In this document: positions 9,901 to 17,673 of the stretch, piece after piece
Numbering within the stretch: the first letter of the stretch is position 1
Layout of the letters: each line of letters starts with the position of its first letter
Notes under the pieces: model-generated
The model's input: the letters and a program-made list of their open reading frames with translations, nothing else
The model's database searches: none
What the model was told of the DNA's origin: nothing
Program-made: the position numbers and the translations under genes
From: Phoronis australis
Taxonomy: Eukaryota > Phoronida > Phoronidae
Length of the DNA: 22,246 nucleotides
Direction of reading: 5' to 3'
Assembly (NCBI GenBank): GCA_002633005.1
Contig: NMRA01001324.1
Location: 1-22,246 of the forward strand

Positions 9901-12900
9901 GGCCGTAAGCTCGGCTTGCTTTTCCCTGGTTTTTTGCAATTAAGGCAGTCGATTTAGCAAGTTTGAAAGCAAAAAACAGAAACAAAAAACAACAAATGTC
10001 GTTCCCGGCAGAGTGTAATCGTCTCGTCTGCTCCTCAGCGAATTGCAGATTCAACGTTTTTGCGGATAGTGCGAGGAACCGACAAAACTGATTTCTCCAG
10101 TAAATACTGTTTGAAAAAACTGTTATCTAAAAAGTATTTGAACGTTGTATGGAGTATATTGTAAATGCGTATGTAATATAAGGCAAATAATAAAAAAATA
10201 TGAAAGTATGTACATTTATGTTAGCGTACATTGTACTCTTTTCCTAAGTTTGTTAGAACTGGACCATTGATAGCTGCTCGTGGAACAATTTCCGTGACAA
10301 CGATATCGCGCTCACAATAAGCTATTCAAGACCACCGGCATTCTCACACCACTTTCTATTATAAATCAGCAGACTTCAGCCAGAGCAGACCTGCGAGTAG
10401 GTTTTTATAATGCGCTATATATTGCTATATTTATCTATATTACTATATTTATCTCTTTGGGTATGTATTATGCAAAAGTCACCCAGCGACGTAATAAAAT
10501 TATGAAATATGCAAAAAGCGCACAGATATCTCTATTGCCACAGGTCGTGGGTCGAGGGGGTTGCGGTTCGAGAGGTGCGGGGGTCGTGGGGGTTTCAGAA
10601 CAATCTATTTAGTCCCGTGTATTTCAAACGGGAGGTAGGCGAAATTCGCTCACCGATTAAAAGTTTTCACCTCGTCAAAAATACATTCTACACTTAAAAC
10701 TATCACTTAAAAAGGCACTTAATTTCTTCAGTGGTTCTTTCTGCTTCTACGCATGAGTCGATGAAGCATAGCTATGATAATTAAGGTGACTTTGGCAAAG
10801 AATTCCAACTCCACATTTTTGGTCACCGTTAACTATTCACCGTGCGTGCCGTAACAACAAAATATTTCAACTGAGTCACGTGAAGTAAGTAAAGTCTAGC
10901 GCGAGACTGTGCGAAGCGCGAGACTGTGCGAAGCGTGAGACTGTGCGAAGTGCGTGACGTAGCGGAAGACACTTGCAAAATAGCATATGGGAAGATATCA
11001 GGTGAGATTTGTTAGATTTGTGTCCCTTGGAGTTTTAGTTCGTCAAAATGGCACCCGGTGAGAGAAACTCGAGCGAACCGCGATCGAGTTTTCATGGATA
11101 TGTTCAAGTTATGTTGACTAAATTGTATCCAGAGTCATGGTATGTGTTAATTATAACTCTATGAGCATATATGCATGTTTCATTCGGTTTTATTTGCTTT
11201 ATTTTGAAATGAGTAACTTTTTATGAGAATGTACTATCAAGCAAATCACAATCAAGGTCCATATTCGGTGGCCACTTTTGGTGAAAAATGAAGGTTGTCA
11301 TATAACTGTAAAAGCTAGGTTATTTCAAAGTACCATCATTCCAGGTTTGCAATCTAAAATATTTTTGCACAAGAACCCCCGAATAAAATTTTATGGCCTT
11401 ATGCATCGCAGTTGTATAAAAGGGTACGTACACTACAATTTGTGGTCACAGCCCACTTCTATCATGCAAAAATTTATAAGGTAGCTGTTAATTTAGTACG
11501 TTCTTGATCAAATTGAAGAAATATCACATACTAAAGTAAGAAAAGTTATTATCGTGCTGATCAAGTTGTTCTAGATGATGATACATTGTATGTCTTGACA
11601 CAGTATTATGAGAACTTCTTCTCTTGCAATATGATTTTTACAAAAAGAAAATGACAGTTAACTACTTTTTTCAAAAACTTTATTGGTGGTATTTGCTTAG
11701 TTTTCATCACATTCACCAGTTGGGCAAAATAGTTAAAGCAATGTTAGGCCCAGTGTTCAACTTGTAAACAGTAAAAATGGTACTGGTTGAGGGGTACGTA
11801 CACTACGCACAGTCAAGAATCAACGTTAAATTTTGACTTAGTTACAAATGTATGCGATGATCTTGAGTTTTGTGCTGCCTCTACTAGTTGTTTTGTTGCA
11901 AGTTGTCTTGATAGATAGAGAACCTGGTTCTGCAACATCAGTTGTCACATGACATGTCTTATAGGATGTAACTAGCCAAGACCTGTGTGGCATTTTATTT
12001 CCCACAAATTTAATAATGTCCATTGTTTTTTGTTTTATCAGACTGGGTGCATTTTGGAAATATCAGTATTGTTCATGAGATCAGCAGTATGTAAAAATAC
12101 TTTACTTGTGGGCAATACTTTATAGCACAGAGGTTGGAGGTACGTACACTACATAACGGTACCTACATTACATTTCAATGACTTGTCACGTTTATAAAAA
12201 TACTTAGAATCTACTGAGAGTTAGTTCACTTACCAAATCTATTCTAAGAGAACAAACAAAAAGTACAACATAAATGTGTATATCGGTCTGTCATTCTTTG
12301 AAACCAGGCACACGTTAAAATATAGGGGTACGTACACTACATAAATGCTAATATTTCAGTCAAAACAAATGCATATGTAATTAACACCCTTTTAACCTAA
12401 CATTTTTAAGGAAGGAAACTGTCTATGACCAGTGTTGCTCACTTACCAAGTGATGTTTTAATTTCATGGCATTTGTAAACATGGGGGTACGTACACAACA
12501 AAAGGGGTAGGTACACTACATCACTGTTTCTGCATCACATGGTAACATAATGTTGTATGGCCGTTTATTTTTCTTTTGTGATAATAAGCACCATGTTGTT
12601 ATTTAAAAGGCAATAATGTCATTTGCAACGACCCTTTGTGTTATTGAATTCAACTACATTTTGTTAACCTTTTAGGCCCATTTTCACCATAGCAGAACCC
12701 AGTCAATATCCAAACTTTTGGTTTGTTTAGATATTGAATAATTTGCTGTGTTGCCTAGGCTAACATATTCTACAGTTCTTTTTATTACAGAGTGTAAACT
12801 TTAGTTTTCAACCCTCTTTACAGTACCTGAGGTTTAGAAACGCATAATTCACAAATTTCGTAACCAATGCCTGTTTTATGATGAACCCTACCATTTATCA

Positions 12901-15071
12901 ATGATTAAGCACAACTTCATCTAAGGGATTCTGAAAGTGACTCAAGTTATTCCCAATCATATCAAAGCAATTGCTTACTTGATAAAATGAATTTCTTTTC
13001 TACTGTTGACCGTTGGAATTTGTAATTTTTAAAATGGCCACTCGTAACGCTAAAAATGCATGGAATTCATAGATAAAAACATGCATTAATTTCTCAAACA
13101 TTGTCCGATTTTGATGATTCTTTTTTTAATTTGCACAACTAAATAACTTTTTGCATGTGAGATTCAGTTGGCATTTGGTAAGTGACCAAAAAATTTATTT
13201 TAGACCGTAACACAGTCAACTCTCGAATATGAACCTTGGTTGTGATTTAGCCGTATCGCTTCTGTATGCCTGTGGCATTTAGTGCGATGTAATATACCAA
13301 GCATACTACTAGCTATCTCTTCCACAAAATATTTCGAAAACATAACACTGTATTCTTTGACTCGTTAGCTTTGAAATGCGAGAGTTTGATGAAAACAGAG
13401 ATTAAAACAGCTGTAAATCTGTTGACATTTCTTCACTGGAAATCGCCATGTTGGTGAACTAGTTTGACCTGACCAATAGAAACCCTTGTTTTTTGAAATC
13501 GGAACAACCAATGATATTCCAAGAATGCAGATGGAAAAGTGCGCTGTAACAAACCCCAACCAATCTAGAGGGTCTGTGCAGGAGACTAACTGCGGCAGTT
13601 GAGTGAGTACCCACAATGCATGAGACAACTGTCACTCACTACGGCGGCCACATTAGGGAGTGGTGCATCACCAAAAATAAAAATGAAACTAAAAATTAAA
13701 TAAAGTTTCAAAATATTTAGAGTTGTTTTGAATGAGAATTATTTGAGGTTAGGCTTGAACTGAACGAATTTGCGTTAAAATGCGTATTATGAAGCAGAAG
13801 TACTGGCTTCAAAATTCTGTTTATGTTTCATAAGCTCACAAAATAAGCGAATGCTTGTGGGTTTAATATTTGGACACATATAGTTTTGTTCCGAAGCATG
13901 TGAAATAAAGTATAAAACGTAAACAGTGAGAAGATATTAAGATTAAAGTCAACAGTAATCTTAAAATGTCCATTGTGTATGCATGACACATATTCGCCCT
14001 CGGTTAAATCACCGGGCTAAGTATCCCAAATCTAGATTTGATAACCAGTAATCGTAATGCACATCGGTCTCCAATCACGAGTCAAGGTCATACAAATATC
14101 GCCGCCATGGTACGTTCATTTCAGAATTGAAGACATGACCATATTCATTGTGCCTTGCACTTCATTAGGTATCCCAAAGCTGTCGGTGGTAGTGTTCATA
14201 AGAATCTCAACAACATTATTGTAGTTTCCCGGAGGAATTCTTTTACCGACAGAAATTAACTCATTTCTATTTTAGAGTGTGTACAAACTTCAAGCTTTGG
14301 TCCTCACCCAACGGAGATACTGGATTCCACAAGAATATTTGACGACTCTGAATACGGCGACCGCCAAATCACTGGAATACGGATCAGAGCAGGATCGTGG
14401 ATAAACAGGTGAGTAGCGACCTCTATGGGAAGTAGAGCGAGTGGCGGTGACAGAATACATGAGCAACACTGCGGACGTGTTCGACGAGTTTTAACATCCC
14501 GTGCGATAGAAGCACAGTTACTTAGATCTGATTGTTCGTTATTGTCATAGTTGAATTACGCATACGGTATATGTAAGAACGTTTGCTGCCAATTCCTTAG
14601 TTACAACTCTGCCCGGAATTGCTTCTATGTTTTGAAATTCCACCAGGTGGCGTCGCACATCCAACAATTCCATATCTGGGATAAAGGTCAATCTAAAACA
14701 ATAGAAAACTACACTATTTGGTTCTCGAGGCAATGTCTACNGTAAATTTTATGTTTTCCAGAATAGGTTTGCGTTACGGTCAATACTGGATAGGCCACGG
14801 TCGGACGGATGGAGGTACTGTGCATGAAGTGATATTTCGATCTCAAGAAAGCATTGTTTCAGTTCGAATTAACACGGATACAACTCGCGTGCATCTGTTG
14901 CAGTTCACAACGAACTATCAAACGTATGGCCCTTACGGTAACGGCGGGAATGAACTAAAAAGGGCCAAGATATTCATTAACATTACAGCTCCCCATACAT
15001 CAAGACTTCGATACATAGGAGGGCGCATAAATGATCGTGAAGTACAGTCCATCAAGTTTCGTTTTTGTTGA
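6604..15071 (+). CDS. Secreted PAN/apple-jacalin lectin gene (four exons, 306 aa)
   Basis: Join of 6604-6946, 7044-7178, 14276-14408 and 14762-15071 gives 921 nt including the stop. Seen: an N-terminal hydrophobic signal (residues about 8-20, VLYILVLASS core), a PAN/apple-like cysteine module (about 41-107), a linker with four cysteines (C118, C129, C137, C153), and a jacalin-like beta-prism lectin domain (about 161-306). The lectin part shows RQITGIRIRAGSWINRIGLRYG, the glycine loop GPYGNGG (260-266) and a GxxxD ligand-loop motif GRIND (291-295) just before the last strand, as in ZG16-type animal lectins. Every junction has canonical GT/AG, and phases agree (1, 1, 2). Inference: a secreted, sugar-binding protein, perhaps in mucus or immunity. 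The sugar is unknown. Exon 2 is the least certain part; further exons inside the 7.1-kb intron cannot be excluded. Confidence 0.8.
7044..7178 (+). CDS. Lectin gene exon 2: symmetric 135-bp cysteine-rich linker
   Basis: After a 97-bp intron (6947-7043, GTAAGA to TGCAG), 45 codons read GDECLTRPVTSR onward, with cysteines at protein positions 118, 129, 137 and 153, ending at CC before GTAAGA in phase 1. Because both borders are phase 1 and its length is divisible by three, skipping it keeps the frame between exons 1 and 3. The sequence has no family match I recognise. The support is the acceptor, the excellent donor, matching phase and cysteine content. The downstream alternative, reading on to a stop at 7261, is possible but would end the protein before the lectin domain. 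Confidence 0.6.
7367..7633 (+). other. Unexplained 88-codon open frame without ATG (possible exon)
   Basis: Between TAG (7364) and TGA (7631) a + strand frame stays open, with protein-like composition: GGVFASILIESKKFPGGEEL early, then FYTRLSFEKTFVLPPL and NNDRFSFLIWSNFG. AG at 7368-7370 and a GTAAAG donor at 7528 would fit the surrounding phase-1 pattern. The pyrimidine tract before 7370 is poor. The F..TF..PP and later GF-like spacing faintly recalls H-type lectin domains, but I would not name it. The opposite strand is also open for about 50 codons, so composition alone may explain it. Confidence 0.25.
7794..7899. promoter_or_regulatory. CRE / CCAAT / NRF1 promoter-like cluster
   Basis: Two full cAMP-response elements TGACGTCA (7794-7801 and 7837-7844) lie 43 bp apart. 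They are followed by an inverted CCAAT box (ATTGG, 7851-7855), an ETS-like CAGGAAG (7879-7885) and an NRF1-like TGCGCATGC (7891-7899). Such grouping is typical of CpG-type animal promoters. No adjacent first exon is clear on either strand. Confidence 0.4.
8099..8250. mobile_element. hAT-like non-autonomous element, copy 1 (152 bp)
   Basis: The left end CAGGGGCGGATCTAGG and the inverted right end CAGTGACGGATTTAGG match at 13 of 16 positions and start with CAG, as hAT elements do. No open frame for a transposase and no matching flanking duplication are visible. Confidence 0.5.
8645..8948. mobile_element. hAT-like non-autonomous element, copy 2 (304 bp) with 5-bp duplication
   Basis: The left end CAAGGGCGGATCCACG continues ATTTTGAGTTGGGA, shared with copy 1. 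The right end inverted reads TAGTGGCGGATTC. CTATC directly flanks both ends (8640-8644 and 8949-8953), a candidate 5-bp target-site duplication as reported for the hAT5 group. The interior has C-runs (8821-8829 and 8918-8929) and no transposase. Confidence 0.55.
8950..9550. other. No gene seen
   Basis: Intronic AT-rich sequence. Open frames here show no recognisable domain. Confidence 0.4.
9558..9592 (+). other. Penelope-style CGAAACGTC motif (possible ribozyme remnant)
   Basis: TTGACAAAGACCTCGCGG then ACCAGGGCGAAACGTCTG resembles the repeated TGA(C/T)GAAG...CGAAACGTC blocks seen with Penelope-like retroelements, whose repeats hold a hammerhead ribozyme (CTGATGA core, then CGAAAC-GTC). Here the CTGATGA core is degenerate, so any ribozyme would be dead. 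Confidence 0.3.
9755..9837 (+). repeat. GTCGAGGG-rich inverted repeat, left arm
   Basis: Begins ATTGTTCTGAAACCCC and continues as CTCGACCCC-type units. It pairs in inverted orientation with 10543-10604 over about 60 bp. Confidence 0.65.
9840..10410. other. No gene seen between the inverted GTCGAGGG arms
   Basis: Mixed AT-rich sequence. No transposase-like frame, so if this is a transposon it is non-autonomous. Confidence 0.4.
10418..10453. repeat. 18-bp tandem duplication (TATATTRCTATATTTATC)
   Basis: Copies at 10418-10435 and 10436-10453 differ at one base. Confidence 0.8.
10543..10604 (-). repeat. GTCGAGGG-rich inverted repeat, right arm
   Basis: The reverse complement starts ATTGTTCTGAAACCCCC and ends CCCCCTCGACCCACGA, matching the left arm at both the unique head and the minisatellite-like part. 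The pair could be ends of an 850-bp element or two inverted copies of one repeat. Confidence 0.65.
10872..11047 (+). promoter_or_regulatory. Candidate promoter with AP-1/E-box and 17-bp tandem repeats
   Basis: TGAGTCACGTGA near 10872 merges an AP-1 site and an E-box. Then three tandem GCGCGAGACTGTGCGAA units and a GTGACGTAG half-CRE follow, and the stretch ends at an ATG in a good context (AAAATGG). It is locally GC-richer than its surroundings. Confidence 0.35.
10899..10949. repeat. Three tandem 17-bp units GCGCGAGACTGTGCGAA
   Basis: Units at 10899-10915, 10916-10932 and 10933-10949 (one substitution), then a degenerate partial unit to about 10960. Confidence 0.9.
11048..11139 (+). CDS. Candidate first coding exon, function unknown
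   Basis: ATG at 11048 in the context AAAATGG starts MAPGERNSSEPRSSFHGY and continues VQVMLTKLYPES. It ends at TCATG before GTATGT, a strong donor, in phase 2 (30 codons plus two bases, completing as Trp if the next exon starts with G). It sits right after the tandem-repeat promoter candidate. I recognise no family. Phase-compatible acceptors lie at 12674 (CCTTTTAG then GCCC) and 17673 (TTTTTAG then GTTG), but neither is proven. It is phase-incompatible with the lectin exons 3 and 4 (both would create TGA), so it is not a simple alternative start for that gene. Confidence 0.35.
11422..12521 (+). repeat. Seven dispersed copies of GGGGTACGTACACTACAT
   Basis: Near-identical copies at 11422-11436, 11792-11806, 12138-12154, 12325-12342 and 12483-12500 (CACAACA variant), and GGGGTAGGTACACTACAT at 12504-12521. 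A weaker CGGTACCTACATTACAT lies at 12158-12174. Spacing is 370, 347, 187, 159 and about 20 bp. All are on the same strand, and the sequence between copies is not conserved. GTACGTAC is palindromic, and GG|GTACGT also resembles a 5' splice site. Function unknown. Confidence 0.8.
12522..13440. other. No gene seen
   Basis: Intronic AT-rich sequence. Several good-looking acceptors (for example 12674 and 12790) have no convincing exon behind them. Confidence 0.4.
13444..13564. promoter_or_regulatory. Triple CCAAT plus YY1-like cluster
   Basis: CCAAT boxes at 13473-13477, 13508-13512 and 13560-13564, with CGCCATGTTGG (YY1-like CCATNTT) at 13444-13454. The spacing of 35 and 52 bp suits NF-Y arrays in housekeeping promoters. 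On the minus strand, the YY1-like site overlaps an ATG in context CAACATGGCG opening a 15-codon frame. No transcript is otherwise supported. Confidence 0.3.
13640..14260. other. No gene seen; one 14-bp palindrome
   Basis: CAAATCTAGATTTG at 14027-14040 is a perfect palindrome. Otherwise nothing supportable before the exon 3 acceptor. Confidence 0.4.
14276..14408 (+). CDS. Lectin gene exon 3: start of the jacalin-like domain
   Basis: The acceptor TTTCTATTTTAG is followed by two bases completing a phase-1 codon, then residues 161-203 (CVQTSSFGPH, then IFDDSEYGDRQITGIRIRAGSW). This is the first strand set of a jacalin-like fold: a ligand-free N-terminal strand, then the DGI-type strand RQITGIRIR. 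The exon ends in AACAG before GTGAGT, a consensus donor, phase 2. An alternative acceptor two bases downstream would break the frame. The next exon supplies the matching single base. Confidence 0.8.
14762..15071 (+). CDS. Lectin gene exon 4: bulk of the jacalin-like domain and stop
   Basis: The acceptor ATGTTTTCCAG leads straight into residues 205-306 (IGLRYGQYWI, GHGRTDGGTV, HEVIFRSQES and so on), ending KFRFC then TGA at 15069-15071. Jacalin-family hallmarks visible here are the HGRTDGGT loop, EVIF and IVSVRI strands, the GPYGNGG loop, and RLRYIGGRIND before the final strand VQSIKFRF. This matches the order of strands in ZG16/jacalin lectins, and the domain ends where the protein ends. Intron 3 (14409-14761) is 353 bp and contains one unresolved base at 14741. 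Confidence 0.85.
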
Positions 15072-15126
15072 AATGTTTTTCTCTTTCAACTGAGATTAAT
15101 AACCACGTGATCAGTGAAATCTTCGA

Positions 15127-15132
15127 AATAAA
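15127..15132 (+). terminator. Polyadenylation signal AATAAA of the lectin gene
   Basis: A consensus AATAAA lies 56 nt after the lectin stop codon, followed within about 15 nt by a T/GT-containing stretch. The spacing suits a short 3' UTR ending near 15150. Confidence 0.65.
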
Positions 15133-15149
15133 ATAATGCTCTGTAATCC

Positions 15150-15520
15150 TCGTCCAGCATTTAAGAAGTTTTCAAGTCTCTTTGTACAGCGTAGACTAAT
15201 GGTTCATGTTGCAATTATTTTGAAAGTTTCCACCCCTCCTTGACCATCGAGCATTGCGCAATGGTGTCTCCTACTCCTCTGAGCTCGGTCTTACTAATGA
15301 ATGAAAGCAAGGGAGTGAATGAGAATCTGCCGCGAGTCTGGGGCTGTGCTCAACATTTTTATAACATACAAGTAAGAAAAATTTAAACAATTAAATTCAA
15401 AGCTGCTGTCAACCTAGCTACCGTCATGAAAAAGAATTTTTGATTTAGACCACCTGCCATAAGGACATTGGTCTTAAATTATTTCTTAGTAAAAACAAGA
15501 GCGACTTCAGCGAACAAACT
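15150..15520. other. No gene seen downstream of the lectin gene
   Basis: AT-rich spacer between the lectin 3' end and the E-box tandem repeat. Confidence 0.4.
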
Positions 15521-15523
15521 GCA

Positions 15524-15616
15524 CAAGTTAATTGGTCACGGCGTGTTCAAGTTAACTAGTCGCGGCGTGCACAAGTTAATTGGTCACGTGCCGCAAGTTA
15601 ACTGGTCACGTGCCCG
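15524..15616. repeat. Four tandem 22-24-bp units with CACGTG E-boxes
   Basis: Units CAAGTTAAYTGGTCACGG start at 15524, 15548, 15572 and 15594. The last two contain GGTCACGTGCC, with E-boxes at 15585-15590 and 15607-15612, close to sites bound by MITF/TFE and USF factors. Confidence 0.85.
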
Positions 15617-15759
15617 TTTACATGCCGAGCAGTTCTCGAGAAATAACGAACCGTTAGTTCTTTACAAGACCAAAAATCACTTTTCATCCGAGAAAGAAAC
15701 CAGTCGAGACTGGTACAGCGGTAAGTGGCATCGAAAAGCAGTATCATATATTGTAACCA

Positions 15760-16020
15760 AAAACATGTTAACTCCAAGCTGTGTGCAGAAGACATGGTTT
15801 TGTCTTCCTCTGTCGCCATCAATCTACAACGTATGCTAAATTGTTTGACGGAATTCTGCGAATATTGGGGTACGCAAAGTAAACTGAAAGAAAACCAAGG
15901 TTGCTGTTTTCAGAAATACCGGCGCCTCCTTAGACGTTATAAGAAATGGTTCTTCAGTGGAACGTCCAGTAGAAGTTGCGTCTCATTATAAGTACCTTGG
16001 GCTCTTTATAATCCAAATTT
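15760..16020 (+). pseudogene. LINE reverse-transcriptase remnant with several frameshifts
   Basis: KLCAEDMVLSS corresponds to the LLYADDMVLLS catalytic motif, with the first Asp of the DD pair changed to Glu. LQRMLNCLTEFCEYWG follows, matching LQxxLNxLxxYCxxWG. Then, in the next frame, KKTKVAVFRNTG (for xxKTKVxVFRxGG), back to RRYKKWFFSGT, and again the other frame PVEVASHYKYLGLFI (for VxxYKYLGLxF). At least three frame changes and an internal stop show a dead copy. Only the palm and its C-terminal edge survive; both ends are truncated. Confidence 0.85.
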
Positions 16021-16263
16021 CTTGTACACAAAAACGTCACTTCTTTGTAGATTTCTAGTTCAAAAATGGAATTAACTAAACCTTGATGCTCATAGCGATT
16101 GTGTTAACTGTAGTTGGTTGTGTTTATTTTATTTGTCCTCTCGTAGACGCACAGTGACAATGGAGCTACGATCGTGATCAAGACTGGTCTGGATGCTATG
16201 TTTTTGAGAAATGTAGGAGACCATATAAAAGATTTGATTGCAAGTCAGACAAATTGATTTTAT

Positions 16264-16417
16264 TCAAAGAATTTTGTGGTTAGTTTGATCATAAGAAACG
16301 TATGTTAGAGGCATACAATAATTGCCCAGTTCAGGATAGACTGTCAAAGCTGTCACCCCACTACCCTCGTAAACTTGGTGTCCGTTGCACCGCTCCACGT
16401 TGAACGCTTGGCGACAT
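16264..16417 (-). CDS. Candidate terminal exon, minus strand, unknown protein
   Basis: On the minus strand a strong acceptor (TTTTATCTTTTTCAG) is followed by a 51-codon frame beginning TGT (CRQAFNVERCNGHQ, later VYPELGNYCMPLTYV) to TGA. AATAAA overlaps the last stop base (16264-16259), implying an almost absent 3' UTR. Composition is protein-like, but I recognise no domain, and the exon phase does not join cleanly to the open frame at 16479-16679. Confidence 0.3.
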
Positions 16418-16478
16418 CTGAAAAAGATAAAACAGAAGCTGATATGTGTTTCTTACCAGACTGATTTTCCAAAAATGT

Positions 16479-16679
16479 TTACGCAACAACATACTTAGTC
16501 CTTTTGATTGATTCTAAATTTGTTACCGTACATCTCCCTAAACAAGCCCCGTCGAAAATACTCCCAGGATGGTACATATTTGGTGAAATGGTGTACATTT
16601 GAATCCTGAAACTTTCCGTAGTATCACAAGAAATCGTAACACCAAAACTGTAATCGCCAGCTCGTACTTGAGGCGACAA
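16479..16679 (-). CDS. Candidate internal exon, minus strand, unknown protein
   Basis: An acceptor TATATTTATAG is followed directly by an open frame of 66 codons (SPQVRAGDYSFGVTISC, later YHPGSIFDGACLG). There is no ATG start at its head, so it would be internal. A GTAACA donor at about 16522 lies inside. It looks extracellular (spaced cysteines, beta-strand-like runs), but no family is recognised. Confidence 0.25.
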   Translation of the reverse strand: MSPQVRAGDYSFGVTISCDTTESFRIQMYTISPNMYHPGSIFDGACLGRCTVTNLESIKRTKYVVA

Positions 16680-16689
16680 CTATAAATAT

Positions 16690-17120
16690 ACAATCACATT
16701 TCAAATTGGTCATACACGTTTATTCTAAACTCTACAGTTTAAACAACTGAGTGTATATTTGGATTTGACTTTTGGTCTCCAAATTGTTATCGGATAAATA
16801 TAATGTGATTTATATGTTTGCAATCAGTAATACCCTACAAACAGTGTAATCGAAACATGTGTATTTTTATTGATAAAAATAATATCAAATTACAATTGAT
16901 TGTTTTAAAACTCTCCTTGCCCGCATACGTTTGTGCATAACCATGAGATCACAATAGCTTAAATACCATCATTTATCCCACGCGTGTCATCACCAGAAAT
17001 TCGTGAAGTAGGCCATCCGCAAGGTGGCGATCGTGGTGTGAGTGTTTGCCAATCACAGTCTAGGTCAGAGGTCAGTTCCCTTGTTTTGCGTTTACACTCA
17101 CGAAGGAGGTGATCGACAAG
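16690..17120. other. No gene seen
   Basis: AT-rich sequence between weak minus-strand exon candidates. Confidence 0.4.
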
Positions 17121-17128
17121 AATTGAAA

Positions 17129-17311
17129 TTAACTTAAAAGTTTGGTGGGATCTGATATTGATATCACAGAATCTAAACTACCGAAGCACGTCGAGACTGT
17201 GGGCGAGGAATTTCGGCAAGTTGAACGTGTCATAGCGTGAGGAAAATCGAAAACAGTGAGTATAAACATGCCAAGCATAGCTGGTGTAGCGGCACAGCTC
17301 AGCTGATTCAC
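17129..17311 (-). CDS. Candidate signal-peptide exon, minus strand
   Basis: An ATG frame of 60 codons begins MNQLSCAATPAMLGMFILTV, a plausible signal peptide, then a Ser/Thr/Cys-rich stretch to TAA. It lies upstream, on the same strand, of the two exon candidates at 16264-16679, so a small secreted-protein gene is imaginable. Donor sites within it (GTAGTT, GTGATA) are weak. Confidence 0.2.
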   Translation of the reverse strand: MNQLSCAATPAMLGMFILTVFDFPHAMTRSTCRNSSPTVSTCFGSLDSVISISDPTKLLS

Positions 17312-17673
17312 TTCAGTGACTGACCAACCGAGTTGTTGCTGCAGACAATTACTTAATGATTTTACTGTCGATTTATTGATATTAACTATTTTATAGTTGT
17401 AATGGTCCGTGAAATGTGTTTTAATATACGGTAGCCTTATTACGTCTGTTACAATTTCTGCACGTATGTACTATTAAACTTGCAACACAGGCACAGCTGT
17501 CTGACCTCAGTCTTCAGGCTTAAAATAGTACTAGTGTCTTGACTTTAGGTCAGTATTATGGCATTATGCTGCAAAACAAATTAATTTCCATTCAAACTAA
17601 CAAAATGCCGGTGTGGTTGATTTATTCTATAAAGCTGGAGATTCTGGTGCTGATACGTTGCTTTTATTTTTAG

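Larger units (their letters stand above)
7179..14275 (+). other. Large second intron of the lectin gene (7.1 kb)
   Basis: Bounded by the GTAAGA donor at 7179 and the TTTCTATTTTAG acceptor ending at 14275. Most mobile elements and regulatory-looking clusters of the window lie inside it. They are listed separately. Confidence 0.6.

Noticed and set aside
9646-9939. Open frame rich in Gly/Glu or Pro
   Set aside because: Produced by the CTCGACCCC repeat, not a gene.
13365-13628. 87-codon minus-strand frame
   Set aside because: Overlaps the CCAAT cluster; no recognisable domain and no start context.
15468-15839. 123-codon + strand frame
   Set aside because: Its middle is the 24-bp tandem repeat and its end overlaps the LINE remnant in a wrong frame.
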